Notes: a model not told the origin generated them from the sequence alone. Shown: positions 6,934 to 15,651, counted from the first letter of the stretch. The stretch is 64,000 nucleotides of DNA from Fluviicola chungangensis (GCF_007558725.1 NZ_VLPL01000008.1:1-64000); one strand, 5' to 3'. Made by a program: numbers and translations.

Positions 6934-8223
6934 ATGGAAGAGAAGAGATACATAGATATTGAATTGAAGAGTGAACAAATGAATGAAATGCTATCAAATC
7001 CACCTTCATGGATTGTAAGATCAGGAAATGGAGTATTTCTAATTGTTTTATTGGTAATTATTGGTCTTGCATGGTTTATTCGTTATCCGGATGAAATTGC
7101 AGGTGAAGTACTAGTGACTTCTTCCAAACCACCTATTGAACTTTCAAATCAAGGTTATATTCAATTAAAAACTTTAAATGTTTCAGAAAATGAAGAAGTA
7201 AGAATTGGAGATTTAATAGCTCAATTTGATATTCAAGCAAAATCAGGAGACGTAGAAAAGGCTAGGAATTACTTGGGTCAGTTGGAAGTGTTTAATGGGA
7301 AGTATCAAAAACAAATACCGGTCTTTAGTCAACCGTTGAAACTTGGAACTTTTCAAGAACAATGGACAACCCTTCTTTCAAAAGTGGCGGAATGGAATAG
7401 CGAGCATTCGGAAAATATAACACAACAAGAATTAGCATCCATTCAAAGAGAGATTTCATTTCGAGAGCAATTGCAAATAATTTCAAACAAGAAAATTAAG
7501 TTGTCTGAAGGTGAGTATGAATTGATTCAAGAACAATTGGCAAGCAGTGAACGGTTAGCGGAACAAAACGCCATTTCAAAGCAAACATTAACACAAGATA
7601 AACGAACACAAACGCAAGCCCTGCAATCTGTTCAAAGTCAAAAAGAACAGCATGTACAAAATCTAATCACATTAAATACTTTAAGAAAGGAACGTTTCCG
7701 ATTGGAGCATGATGCAAAATTGAAGGAACTTAAAATGTCCTCGGAAATTCAAATTGGTATTTCTGTACTTATGAATGGTTTTCAGACATGGGAAAAGAAT
7801 GTTGTTTGGATTGCTCCGTGTACTGGAAAAGTAGTCTTTAATAAACTACTTCAAGTTAATCGTTTTTACAAAACCAATGAAGCTTCAATTGTTATTGTTC
7901 CGAAAGGGAGCGGTTATATAGCACTTGCAACAATTGAAAGCGCAGGATCTGGAAAGGTAATGGTTGGACAAAAGACATTCATTGAACTAATTGATTTCCC
8001 TAAAGCTGAATTTGGAATGTTGGAAGGAAATGTAAGTAAGATTACCAGAATAGATAAGGAGGGTAAGTATGAAGTAAAAATACGATTGCCAAAACAAATG
8101 AAAACAACCTATAACAAGGATATTCCATTCAAAGCACAATTGAAAGGGAATGTAAAAATTATTACAAAGGATAAACGTTTGTTAGAGCGATTCTTTGAGC
8201 AATTAACTGATCTTATTAAATGA
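6934..8223 (+). CDS. HlyD-family membrane fusion protein
   Basis: The 429-residue protein links the ABC exporter to an outer-membrane channel. It has one N-terminal membrane segment at about residues 31-50 (FLIVLLVIIGLAWFIRY). It then shows half a lipoyl/barrel-sandwich domain, a long Gln- and Glu-rich coiled coil at about 95-270, and the second barrel half from about residue 285 (WIAPCTGKVVF). It starts 2 bases after the exporter stop and overlaps the next gene by 4 bases, so stoichiometric expression is likely. Confidence 0.9.
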   Translation: MEEKRYIDIELKSEQMNEMLSNPPSWIVRSGNGVFLIVLLVIIGLAWFIRYPDEIAGEVLVTSSKPPIELSNQGYIQLKTLNVSENEEVRIGDLIAQFDIQAKSGDVEKARNYLGQLEVFNGKYQKQIPVFSQPLKLGTFQEQWTTLLSKVAEWNSEHSENITQQELASIQREISFREQLQIISNKKIKLSEGEYELIQEQLASSERLAEQNAISKQTLTQDKRTQTQALQSVQSQKEQHVQNLITLNTLRKERFRLEHDAKLKELKMSSEIQIGISVLMNGFQTWEKNVVWIAPCTGKVVFNKLLQVNRFYKTNEASIVIVPKGSGYIALATIESAGSGKVMVGQKTFIELIDFPKAEFGMLEGNVSKITRIDKEGKYEVKIRLPKQMKTTYNKDIPFKAQLKGNVKIITKDKRLLERFFEQLTDLIK

Positions 8224-9494
8224 GGTTGATATTTTTAATAGGCTCGTTTTTTTTGTTTTCTGCTGTTTCAGGTCAGGAAGTAATTACGCTACAATTCTGT
8301 TTAGATAGGGTAAAGAATAATTCAATCCAAACAGTAACAGAATCCAGCTTATTAAATAGCTCACAGGTAAATAGTCAATATCATTGGTGGAGTTTGCTAC
8401 CGAACCTAAGCGCATACGCTGGGGTTAACACATCCTTTGGACGTAGGCTCGATCCTTTTACGAACACGTTTGCAACCAGTTCCGTTAACTCTCAATCATT
8501 TGGATTGAATTCAAGTGTTACGCTGTTTAACGGGTTTAATTATTTCTATAAGCGAAATATACTTACCGGAACCATAAAACGAAATGAAATCACTTTAACA
8601 GCCAAACTGAATGAATTGAGAATACAGGTGATCGAAACCTATGTTACTTTATGTAAACTTTCCACTCAGACCAAAATGGCTGAATCACGAATTGAAAAAT
8701 ACAAGCAGATTCAAGCCATTCAGCGTTTGCTAATACAAGAAGGCAGAATTAATTCAATTGATACGCTTAAAAGCAATAATTCATTACTGAATGAACAGGA
8801 TTTACTATTAAACTTATCCAATGAATTAAGACTAAATACGATTCAATTAAGTTTTCAAATAGGATTGCCATTATCAGCGAACTACACCTTTGATTTAGCA
8901 TCTATTTCATCAATTAACGATAAACTCACGTTTTCGGAGAAATATAATATTGAATCCCTTGAAATTGAATCTGAAATACTGGAAAGTCAATTAAAATCTG
9001 ACCGTTCCAATATTGTGCCAACTATTGCTCTAAATGGGTTGGTTGGAACAGGGTTCTCAACTAATAACAAAGATTATTTAATTCCTGGAAGTCCTACAAA
9101 ACGTTATGGAGACCAAATCAATCAAAACCTTTATGAAGGAATAGGATTCTATTTGAGTGTTCCAATATTTAATCGCGGTGAATGGCTCAAAACAAAGCGA
9201 TTAAACACTATTAAACAGACTGAAATTGCTAATAAAAAGCAACTAGCGGAATTATCGTTTGAAAAGCAGAAATTGGAGTTAGAACAAAAGTTGCTCAATA
9301 TTAGAGCGAAGCAAGAACAGACTAGAGAAATGACAAATAACTTAGAATTAATCTATAAGAAAAGCTTGTTATTGTATGAAGAAGGGCGCATAACCTATAC
9401 AGAAATTGAAATTTCATTTATGGATTGGCAAATGAAATTATTGGAATATGAATCCTTGAAATTGGATTATGAAAAGTTAAAGATTTATGAGTAA
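8220..9494 (+). CDS. TolC-family outer-membrane efflux protein
   Basis: The 424-residue protein has a signal peptide (cleaved near AVSGQ, residue 19). It has the repeated layout of TolC-type channels: long helices such as 120-200 and 320-420 alternating with barrel-strand regions such as SAYAGVNTSFGRRLD. It should form the outer-membrane exit for the processed peptide. It is a little shorter than E. coli TolC, as usual in Bacteroidota RiPP loci. The stop overlaps the next reading frame by 8 bases. Confidence 0.88.
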   Translation: MRLIFLIGSFFLFSAVSGQEVITLQFCLDRVKNNSIQTVTESSLLNSSQVNSQYHWWSLLPNLSAYAGVNTSFGRRLDPFTNTFATSSVNSQSFGLNSSVTLFNGFNYFYKRNILTGTIKRNEITLTAKLNELRIQVIETYVTLCKLSTQTKMAESRIEKYKQIQAIQRLLIQEGRINSIDTLKSNNSLLNEQDLLLNLSNELRLNTIQLSFQIGLPLSANYTFDLASISSINDKLTFSEKYNIESLEIESEILESQLKSDRSNIVPTIALNGLVGTGFSTNNKDYLIPGSPTKRYGDQINQNLYEGIGFYLSVPIFNRGEWLKTKRLNTIKQTEIANKKQLAELSFEKQKLELEQKLLNIRAKQEQTREMTNNLELIYKKSLLLYEEGRITYTEIEISFMDWQMKLLEYESLKLDYEKLKIYE

Positions 9495-9837
9495 GAATAA
9501 CTCTTTGAATATCTCTTTTGAAGATTTATTCAAATTAATCATTGGTTTTATTATCGATGATCTAAAAGTGCAAAAGCATTACTATAATTTAAGTCTAAGC
9601 GGATTAGATACAACACCCCTCCAATTAAACTTGCATGATGGAATATTTATTTTGGTTGGGTTTAAGGAGATTGATATAACTGAAGAAATTAAACAGTGGT
9701 ATTTTAAGCAAACAGAACGCGTTTTTACTATGGATATAACTAATGACGAAAAAGCACTCCGAAATTTATCTTCTGAAATCCTCGAAGGATTACTAAAAGC
9801 GCGAAATAATTTGTATTCACAAAAAAGGAAACAATAG
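9487..9837 (+). CDS. Unknown cytoplasmic protein (116 aa) at operon end
   Basis: The frame overlaps the TolC-type gene by 8 bases and is the last gene of the operon. The product has no signal peptide and no convincing membrane segment. It is rich in Leu, Ile and charged residues, with a Lys/Arg-rich C terminus. I do not recognise a family. Position suggests a role in the peptide system, for example immunity or regulation, but the sequence itself gives no function. Confidence 0.65.
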   Translation: MSKNNSLNISFEDLFKLIIGFIIDDLKVQKHYYNLSLSGLDTTPLQLNLHDGIFILVGFKEIDITEEIKQWYFKQTERVFTMDITNDEKALRNLSSEILEGLLKARNNLYSQKRKQ

Positions 9838-9959
9838 TTGATCTGAAATTGGTAAGACCAAAATTCAAATAGAATTTTCAAAACAATGTTTACTCTAGTC
9901 TTTCTCTCAATAACGAATGCGAATTTATGTTTTGAGAGAAGTAGTAGAAATCTGTTCCA

Positions 9960-10080
9960 AATCCACCATCAAAAAGTTCGAAATTTCGGTCAACGGGGTC
10001 ACAAAAAGAAAAAGCGAATTACGGTAGTAGTTCGCTTTTCTTTTTGCCCTCAATACTCACTCTCACACTCGCTCTGTCTT
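9960..10080. repeat. Hairpin repeat block, copy A
   Basis: The order is: AATCCACCATCAAAAAGTT, then GGTCACAAAAAGAAAAAG, then a hairpin, then a CT-rich CTCACTCTCACACTCG tail. The same order with many identical bases occurs at 12840-12959. The hairpin (10003-10018 with 10031-10045) ends in TTTTCTTTTT and would serve as terminator of the RiPP operon. Confidence 0.6.
10003..10045. terminator. Likely terminator after the RiPP operon
   Basis: AAAAAGAAAAAGCGAA and TTCGCTTTTCTTTTT pair with one bulged A and a 12-base loop. The T-rich right arm fits an intrinsic terminator; the A-rich left arm would also work on the minus strand. Confidence 0.6.
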
Positions 10081-10542
10081 TCAGAGCTATCCTTCGGCTT
10101 TTCTGTCTTGTGAGACAGAGCCTCAGTCTTCACAAGCTGTGCTTGCTCTTCTTTCAGTGTGAGTTTTGAGTGCGGAATCCGTGTTCGAAGTTTCAATTGA
10201 ACTTCCTCCTTTGAAGGAGGACCGAGGAGGATGGCGAAGCAAAATCTCCCGCAAATCATTGATTTTATTGTGTTTTTCTATCGAATCAAAGTGGTTCGAA
10301 TCCAATTGGGTTTTAGACTTATTTCTTTCCCGGAATTTTTTTTAACAGTGAGTTGGTTTTCAGAATTATTGTTTAGTATTGGGGTAGTAACGAAGATTAT
10401 TCGCAAAAACATCTGAAATTCAGTATAAAATCCGATTTTAATTAGTTGTAAGTAGTTGGAGTTGCGCATATAAATAAGTTATAGGCAATATTGGGCTATT
10501 AAAAGACCGAATGAAAATATCCTTAGTCAAATTGAAGCTTGA

Positions 10543-10902
10543 ATGCGCCACTCACAAACATTTGACGTGAAAAATTTAAAATTAAAAATATTATGTTCAT
10601 TCGCCTTTTTGATTATAATCGTCATAACAACTACGATTTTCAATGCTTATTATGCTAGAAAAGAACTTAGACAAAAAGTTAATTTCATTGTTGCAAGAAT
10701 TCATATCACACCCTCTTTAAGGTGCTATCTGTATGACAAATCAGAAAACCAACTAAAATTAAATAGTTATACATTTTACGAGAGCTCAGGGTTGAAAGTC
10801 GGTGACAGTCTTGTTAAAATTAGCAATTCACCCACCATTGTTTGTTACCGAAAAAATTACAAAGGAAAATATACTGTTATTGAGGAATTTGAACCTAATT
10901 AA
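10543..10902 (+). CDS. Small membrane protein, unknown (putative cassette gene 1)
   Basis: The 119-residue protein has one membrane segment at about residues 15-34 (LCSFAFLIIIVITTTIF), so the rest probably faces the periplasm. The C-terminal part is beta-rich, with GLKVGDSLVKI and YTVIEEFEPN. This resembles short Bacteroidota membrane proteins of unknown role that often sit alone. It is flanked by possible recombination boxes, and a long palindrome lies 15 bases after its stop. Confidence 0.6.
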   Translation: MRHSQTFDVKNLKLKILCSFAFLIIIVITTTIFNAYYARKELRQKVNFIVARIHITPSLRCYLYDKSENQLKLNSYTFYESSGLKVGDSLVKISNSPTIVCYRKNYKGKYTVIEEFEPN

Positions 10903-10917
10903 ATTAACATTACTACT

Positions 10918-11050
10918 GCCTATAACAACAGGTTTAAGTTAAGCCTCGGGCGAAGTGTAAACACAAGAATTTGAAGCTATTTATTTAGATTAGTGCTATA
11001 GGGTTTTGGTGCAAGTAAATTAGGCTCAACTTAAACCTGCAAACCGTTAG
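10918..11050. repeat. attC-like long palindrome 1
   Basis: CAGGTTTAAGTTAAGCCT (10929-10946) and AGGCTCAACTTAAACCTG (11022-11039) pair over 18 positions with one G-U. Outer boxes are GCCTATAAC (10918-10926) and CCGTTAG (11044-11050). Total length about 130 bases fits the known range of attC sites. Confidence 0.55.
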
Positions 11051-11124
11051 TGTAATTACATGTAACATTCAAAAGAATTCGCTTTTATCTAATGAAGTAC
11101 GTAAATTCAACCAAACGACAAGAT

Positions 11125-11592
11125 ATGAAATTACCAATTCCGTATCTTCTGTTTCTAATGATTGTTCTTTTACAATCCGCTTCAACTCAGGCTCAAAAAA
11201 TTTCGGACGAAGAAATTTATTTTAATGTATGGCATATTACTAACATTAGTCTCGATTCTAACACAATTATTAATATGGATACTTTAATCTTAAGACAAGC
11301 ATTAAGATCCGGACATACTCATTATCCTGACAGTACCACCATTTCTCCATATGATACCTGGAATATTAGTTTCGGAGAATATCATGATTTAACAATATAC
11401 TCTGTTCAGCGTCCACCGACCGGAATCGGTATTAATCGCAGCGAATATTATACTGAAATGTATTCCTGTTTAAACACTGTCTGGAGTAGAAATCACAAAG
11501 AGATTATTTTTAAAATAGGCACTCAACCTCCAGTAAAATACTTTATTGATCAATATTCACATCTTGAGTTAATATTGGTGAAATTAGAATGA
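11125..11592 (+). CDS. Secreted protein, unknown (putative cassette gene 2)
   Basis: From the ATG at 11125 the product is 155 residues with a signal peptide (MKLPIPYLLFLMIVLLQSASTQAQ). An earlier ATG at 11092 would add 11 polar residues before it and is less likely. The mature part is rich in Thr, Ser and Tyr and beta-rich, with no motif I recognise. It is followed within a few bases by a long palindrome that may be a recombination site. Confidence 0.6.
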   Translation: MKLPIPYLLFLMIVLLQSASTQAQKISDEEIYFNVWHITNISLDSNTIINMDTLILRQALRSGHTHYPDSTTISPYDTWNISFGEYHDLTIYSVQRPPTGIGINRSEYYTEMYSCLNTVWSRNHKEIIFKIGTQPPVKYFIDQYSHLELILVKLE

Positions 11593-11674
11593 TACCCATA
11601 ACATCAACAAAAATCCACGGGCTAAACAACCACAACCGAGAAGCCCGCGTCTCCTAGTTGAAAACCGTTATAAC
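11593..11674. repeat. attC-like long palindrome 2
   Basis: ATAACATCAAC near 11599 faces GTTGAAAACCGTTAT at 11657-11671, and the inner arms CGGGCT (11618-11623) and AGCCCG (11642-11647) pair. The outer box CCGTTATAAC echoes the end of palindrome 1. Pairing is weaker than in palindrome 1. Confidence 0.45.
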
Positions 11675-11781
11675 TATGCTAGCTCTTAATCTTGATTAAA
11701 GGTGTTCGACTCTAGAGAATGATGAGCTTTAACTGTGGAACAAATCCCACATTTTTCTACCTTCGAACCAAATTACACTCA

Positions 11782-12750
11782 ATGATTTGCAAACAATTAC
11801 TTGTTTTTCTTCTAACAGCAATAGTGCTATCTGCCTGTAACTCCGGAAATTCGAAAAAAGTGAAAACCAAGGTTATACCTGAAGCTCAGAAACAAAAAGC
11901 TGTTCATTCGGATAAGAAGACGAAGCCCGATGCGTCAGGAGATTCGAAGGATAAACCGAATACTGAAAATGTATTTCGACGTTACGATGCCGTTAAAAAA
12001 ATCCTGAAAAAATGGAATGAGGCAATTAGTGAGCACCGGCTGTCTGATCTCGAAAATTTGTATGCAGATGAAGTGTCATATTATTCTAAAAAGAGCAACA
12101 AACAAGCAGTTTTAACCCAAAAATCCGACTGGTTAAAAATACACCCCTCTTACAAACAAGAATTGGGTTATGTGGATGTTTATTATGATGATGAAGATGT
12201 TTTGGGAGTAGAATTTGTGGTGCAATTCACTAAAATATGCATTGAAAACGGGAAGAAAACGGAGATCGAATCGTATTTGTATTTTCGAAAATTCGGGAAT
12301 GAGTGGAAAATAGTTCGGGAAACAGATGCTCCCACAGAAGTGAATGTGGCACGAAAGAAACCGGTGACGAACCTTCCGGAAGGGAATTACAATTATTACA
12401 CCGGGCAATGGTCAGATACACGCGATGTTCAAGGATTTGGACATGATCAGGTACCTTATAGTGTGAACCTGAATTTTACAATTGGAGTCGGCGGAATTAC
12501 CGGAGTTTATCATTATTATAGCGGTACTGCGAGAAGCCGTACCTTTTATTTGATAAAAAGTGGAAAGATAGATAATGGAATTCTGGAGTTACACGTAATT
12601 TACTCGCAAGTGGATGATCCAGAACCTGAAGACTTTGATGAAGACGCAGAAACAGAAACATGGCGCTTCAAGATCCTTGAAAACAAACAGTTGTTTTCCC
12701 TTTCAAAGGATGAGGCTTTTTATTCCCGTGCTTTGAGACCAATCAAATAG
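11782..12750 (+). CDS. Lipoprotein with an NTF2-like (SnoaL/DUF4440-type) domain
   Basis: Choosing ATG 11782 gives a lipoprotein signal MICKQLLVFLLTAIVLSAC with a lipobox and 322 residues. A Lys/Asp-rich linker follows. Then comes an NTF2-like fold (VKKILKKWNEAISEHRLSDLENLYADEVSYY... EWKIVRET), a cone-shaped fold used by many small-molecule binding and secretory proteins. The last 120 residues (PEGNYNYYTGQWSDTRD onward) form a separate beta-rich domain that I cannot name. The function is unknown. A strong terminator-like block follows. Confidence 0.75.
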   Translation: MICKQLLVFLLTAIVLSACNSGNSKKVKTKVIPEAQKQKAVHSDKKTKPDASGDSKDKPNTENVFRRYDAVKKILKKWNEAISEHRLSDLENLYADEVSYYSKKSNKQAVLTQKSDWLKIHPSYKQELGYVDVYYDDEDVLGVEFVVQFTKICIENGKKTEIESYLYFRKFGNEWKIVRETDAPTEVNVARKKPVTNLPEGNYNYYTGQWSDTRDVQGFGHDQVPYSVNLNFTIGVGGITGVYHYYSGTARSRTFYLIKSGKIDNGILELHVIYSQVDDPEPEDFDEDAETETWRFKILENKQLFSLSKDEAFYSRALRPIK

Positions 12751-12839
12751 GGACCCTCGCTAAGCAACAACGTTTTCTTAGTTTTGTTTCTACAAATAAT
12801 AATTTATTTTGAATCTAGCGATTCATGTAATATAAGTTC

Positions 12840-12959
12840 TAAATCTCCAACAAAAAGTTTGATGCATCTCCGCTTGAGATCACAAAAAGAAAAAAGCATC
12901 GCAATAGTGATGCTTTTTTCTTTTTGTCCCTCTTCACTCACACTCCACACTCACACTGA
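12840..12959. repeat. Hairpin repeat block, copy B
   Basis: It is the second copy of the block at 9960-10080: AAATCTCCAACAAAAAGTTT, GATCACAAAAAGAAAAAAG, hairpin, then a CTTCACTCACACTCCACAC tail. Between the copies lie the two putative cassettes and the NTF2-like gene. Confidence 0.6.
12884..12925. terminator. Bidirectional terminator after the NTF2-like lipoprotein gene
   Basis: Perfect 17-bp stem: 12884-12900 with 12909-12925, 8-base loop, left arm starting AAAAAG and right arm ending TTTTTTCTTTTT. Confidence 0.75.
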
Positions 12960-13013
12960 GTTGATGGATCAGGACCAATTCTCGGGGACTAAGTATAAAT
13001 TTGCCTGAATCGG

Positions 13014-13050
13014 AAAAAGCCATGATCCGATGGGAGGATCATGGCTTTTT
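13014..13050. terminator. Strong bidirectional terminator
   Basis: AAAAAGCCATGATCC (13014-13028) pairs with GGATCATGGCTTTTT (13036-13050), 15 bp with a 7-base loop. The surrounding gene-free stretch 12751-13460 also holds hairpin block B and, on the minus strand, a possible promoter (TATTTTTG at 13134-13141). Confidence 0.8.
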
Positions 13051-13396
13051 TCCTAACCTAACAAGAGTTTTTCAGTATCTAAGTTGTAATCCGAAAGGAA
13101 TTTGTTTTACGCTATAAATTTCTTTCAACGCTGCAAAAATAAAGCGATTGGGTTACTTGAAGTACAAAAAAATGCCGAATCAAGGAGAAAATTGAGTGAA
13201 CAGGTTTAATTAACAAGTTAATGATTTCGGCCCTTCGTGTGTCAGGTAAATTACTTTAGTAAAATTTAGTTTAATTCCCTTTGGAAGCTTTTTTAAACGA
13301 AAAATTCCCCTAATTTTAAGAACCCATAAATTGAGTCATTTTCTTAATCGGATAGAGGGAATACAGGCAGATTCTTTTTTTCATGGGGAATGACTA

Positions 13397-13404
13397 TATT
13401 TTTG
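13397..13404 (+). promoter_or_regulatory. Putative -7 promoter box before the 13461 gene
   Basis: TATTTTTG fits TAnnTTTG and lies 56 bases before the ATG at 13461. The expected -33 TTTG is replaced by a T-run near 13375, so the promoter is moderately supported. Confidence 0.4.
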
Positions 13405-13460
13405 CGTAAAAAAACATGTTTTGATTACTTAACTTTTTGTCTAACTAAAAAAAGCGTTTT

Positions 13461-13880
13461 ATGGAAGTCACCATTCAAAATTACACCGTTCAGCCGGTAA
13501 TGTTGCCGCTCACTCCGGTTGGTTCACCCACCTTAGCGGATCCAACTGCAATTGATGCAGTATACAGCACTTCAACTCAGAAGTTAACAGTCGCTATGAC
13601 CTTTATGATTCCCGGAGACCTCAATCCAAACCAGGTATCGATCAAGCAATATTACGATTCTTCCGATTCGTGTAACCTCCAGTTTTATGCTGTTTACAGT
13701 TCGAGTTCAACGGCAACTCCCAAGCCAGTAACCTGTTCGTTTAAAGCGTCAGCTGTGGATGCTGCTGGACATGACATCGATTTGGGAGCCATATTGACTT
13801 TGTTTATTCTGCTTGTTAATACGGTGGGGCCGAAAAGTTCTCGTGGTATAATGAGTACTGTTAGAACGACAGAACAATAA
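13461..13880 (+). CDS. Unknown protein (139 aa) upstream of a histidine kinase
   Basis: The protein has no signal peptide and no obvious membrane segment. It is beta-rich and full of Ser, Thr and Val, beginning MEVTIQNYTVQPVMLPLTPV, with cysteines only in DSCNL and VTCSF. I do not recognise a family. It ends 4 bases before the kinase start, so the two are probably co-transcribed. It could be a ligand or a secreted-like target, but no export signal is visible. Confidence 0.6.
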   Translation: MEVTIQNYTVQPVMLPLTPVGSPTLADPTAIDAVYSTSTQKLTVAMTFMIPGDLNPNQVSIKQYYDSSDSCNLQFYAVYSSSSTATPKPVTCSFKASAVDAAGHDIDLGAILTLFILLVNTVGPKSSRGIMSTVRTTEQ

Positions 13881-13884
13881 AAGT

Positions 13885-15651
13885 ATGTTCTATTCAAGCC
13901 TAGTTATTAATTGGATAAAGGTGTCTCTTTTCGGGGCACTTTTTTTCATTTCATTTTATTCCTTTTCTAAACGAGATGAGAAAAGTAATCGATTGCTTGA
14001 CCAAAAGGCAGAAGCACTTACCAGGAAACACAAGGATCTCATTTTTTTATCTAAAACTGTTGGTTTCGCGCAAAGTGAAAATTGGGATTCAGTGCTGGTA
14101 AATACTCAAAAGTTGTTGCAACAAGTAAAGGGTCCAAAACAGCTTGATTTTGTGCATTATTATCGCGCTGAAGCATTTCACAAAAAAGGAATTTTTAAAT
14201 ATGCCCTGAAAGAATTTAATCTGGTAAGAAATAGTTTTGAGTTTTATGCAATGGTTCGCTTCAACAAGGGATGTATCTTTCTTTCTCAGGAAAAATATAA
14301 CCAAGCTTTAAACCTGTTTAAAAGTATTGACACCAGTAATAAGCAAATCATCCAAACAATTCGAATTGATGCACTATTTCATAATACGGGTGTGTGTTAT
14401 TTTCACTTAGGGAATTTTACAGAGGCAGAAAATTATCTTATTAAAGCAATTCAGAAGATAGAAAAGCTGAAAGATTATACTTCGCTGATTAATGCCTACA
14501 CGGATCTTGGAAGTGTTTATTACGAACAATACCAGGATGAAAAAGCAATTTCCTATTTTGAAAAAGCATACCTTTTATCTAAAAAATACGGATCAAAAGA
14601 ACTGAAATTGAGTTCAGCCAATAATATGGCTGTCGTAGAAGAGAATAGGAAACGCTATGATTTGGCTTTAAAGTACCGGAAAGAATATGAAAGCTGGAAT
14701 GATTCCCTCAGCGATCAAAACAAAATTTACGAAGTAGCCCAAATTGAAAAAAGATTGGCCCTGGCTCATAAACAACGACGTGTAGAGTTGTTGGAATCCG
14801 AAAACAAACTGAAACAGGCCGAATTAAACACCTATCTTTTTGCAGCTCTGTTACTAATGGCAATCATTGTCTTCGGAACTTACTTTTACCGTCAGAATGT
14901 GCTGCGGTCTCGGGTTATTTTGCGCCAAAAACAAGAACTGGACTTGTTGAATGCCACGAAGGACCAGTTATTCTCTATTGTGAGCCACGACCTTCGCTCG
15001 TCTGTTCATGCCTTGAGTGTCAGTAATTCCAAATTAAAGGATAAGGTGCAGAAACAGGAGTACAACAGTCTAGAAAACCAATTGGAAGAAAACAGTGTGA
15101 TTGCAACCAATACTTACAACATGCTGGATAATTTGCTGAACTGGGCGCTCTTGCAAACGGAAGGCGGTTATTTCAGGCAGGAAGAACACCGGTTGAGTAT
15201 GCTGATCGACCAGGTGGCTTATAATTTTAAAGGTGTGCTGAACCAGAAACAAATTACTTTTGAAAATACGATCCCCAAATCCATAAAAGTATTTGCAGAT
15301 GCGGAATCATTGAAGATCGTGTTGCGTAATTTCATGGATAACAGTATCAAGTTTTCCGATCCCGGTTCCGAAATTACCGTGAATTTGCTGCATGAAAATG
15401 AAACGGAGGTATGCTTTGAATGGAAGGATACCGGGAAGGGAATGTCGGAAGAAACCCGGTTGAAATTACTCAGTGATTCACCTCAATTGACTAAAAAGGA
15501 CCATGAAAAAACGATCGGTTCGGGACTTGGAATGAATTTATGTCAGGCAATGCTAGCAAAAAACGATGGGAAATTAGATATTTGGAGTCGACAAAATGAG
15601 GGGACGAAGATGATCGTTACCCTAAAGAAAAGTTCAGATGGAAAAAATTAA
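13885..15651 (+). CDS. TPR-containing sensor histidine kinase
   Basis: The 588-residue inner-membrane kinase has an N-terminal hydrophobic segment (about 7-27), a periplasmic or extracytoplasmic TPR array at about 60-290, and a second membrane segment at about 313-331 (TYLFAALLLMAIIVFGTYF). The kinase core follows, with the phosphoacceptor His 368 in VSHDLRSS, the N box NFMDNSIKF, DTGKGMS and GSGLGMNLCQ. It autophosphorylates and passes phosphate to the regulator encoded just downstream, whose start lies inside this gene (14-base overlap). This TPR-kinase layout is common in Bacteroidota. Confidence 0.93.
   Translation: MFYSSLVINWIKVSLFGALFFISFYSFSKRDEKSNRLLDQKAEALTRKHKDLIFLSKTVGFAQSENWDSVLVNTQKLLQQVKGPKQLDFVHYYRAEAFHKKGIFKYALKEFNLVRNSFEFYAMVRFNKGCIFLSQEKYNQALNLFKSIDTSNKQIIQTIRIDALFHNTGVCYFHLGNFTEAENYLIKAIQKIEKLKDYTSLINAYTDLGSVYYEQYQDEKAISYFEKAYLLSKKYGSKELKLSSANNMAVVEENRKRYDLALKYRKEYESWNDSLSDQNKIYEVAQIEKRLALAHKQRRVELLESENKLKQAELNTYLFAALLLMAIIVFGTYFYRQNVLRSRVILRQKQELDLLNATKDQLFSIVSHDLRSSVHALSVSNSKLKDKVQKQEYNSLENQLEENSVIATNTYNMLDNLLNWALLQTEGGYFRQEEHRLSMLIDQVAYNFKGVLNQKQITFENTIPKSIKVFADAESLKIVLRNFMDNSIKFSDPGSEITVNLLHENETEVCFEWKDTGKGMSEETRLKLLSDSPQLTKKDHEKTIGSGLGMNLCQAMLAKNDGKLDIWSRQNEGTKMIVTLKKSSDGKN

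Larger units (their letters stand above)
9838..10542. other. Gene-free 700-bp stretch with several hairpins
   Basis: No convincing gene was found. The stretch holds hairpin block copy A (9960-10080), an inverted repeat GCTCTGTC/GACAGAGC around 10070-10126, an 8-bp palindromic stem TCCTCCTT-TG-AAGGAGGA at 10203-10220, and a GTTATAGGC box at 10478 that may mark the start of a gene cassette. Reading frames here are short and look like shadows. Confidence 0.6.
10478..11674 (+). mobile_element. Possible array of two integron-type gene cassettes
   Basis: A box GTTATAGGCAA at 10478-10488 precedes the first gene. That gene is followed by GCCTATAAC and a long palindrome ending CCGTTAG (10918-11050). 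The second gene is followed by another long imperfect palindrome ending CCGTTATAAC (11593-11674). This one-gene-one-palindrome order, with related boxes at each junction, is how attC-bearing cassettes look. No integrase is in the window. The variant core boxes do not fit the classic GTTRRRY consensus well, so this is a hypothesis. Confidence 0.4.

Noticed and set aside
10280-10310. GGTTCGAATCC, identical to a tRNA T-arm core
   Set aside because: The 5-bp T stem does not close and no acceptor, D or anticodon arms can be found around it.
13384-13404. Full TTTG/TAnnTTTG promoter before the 139-aa gene
   Set aside because: Only the -7 box is convincing; the -33 position holds a plain T-run, so it was kept as a low-confidence box only.
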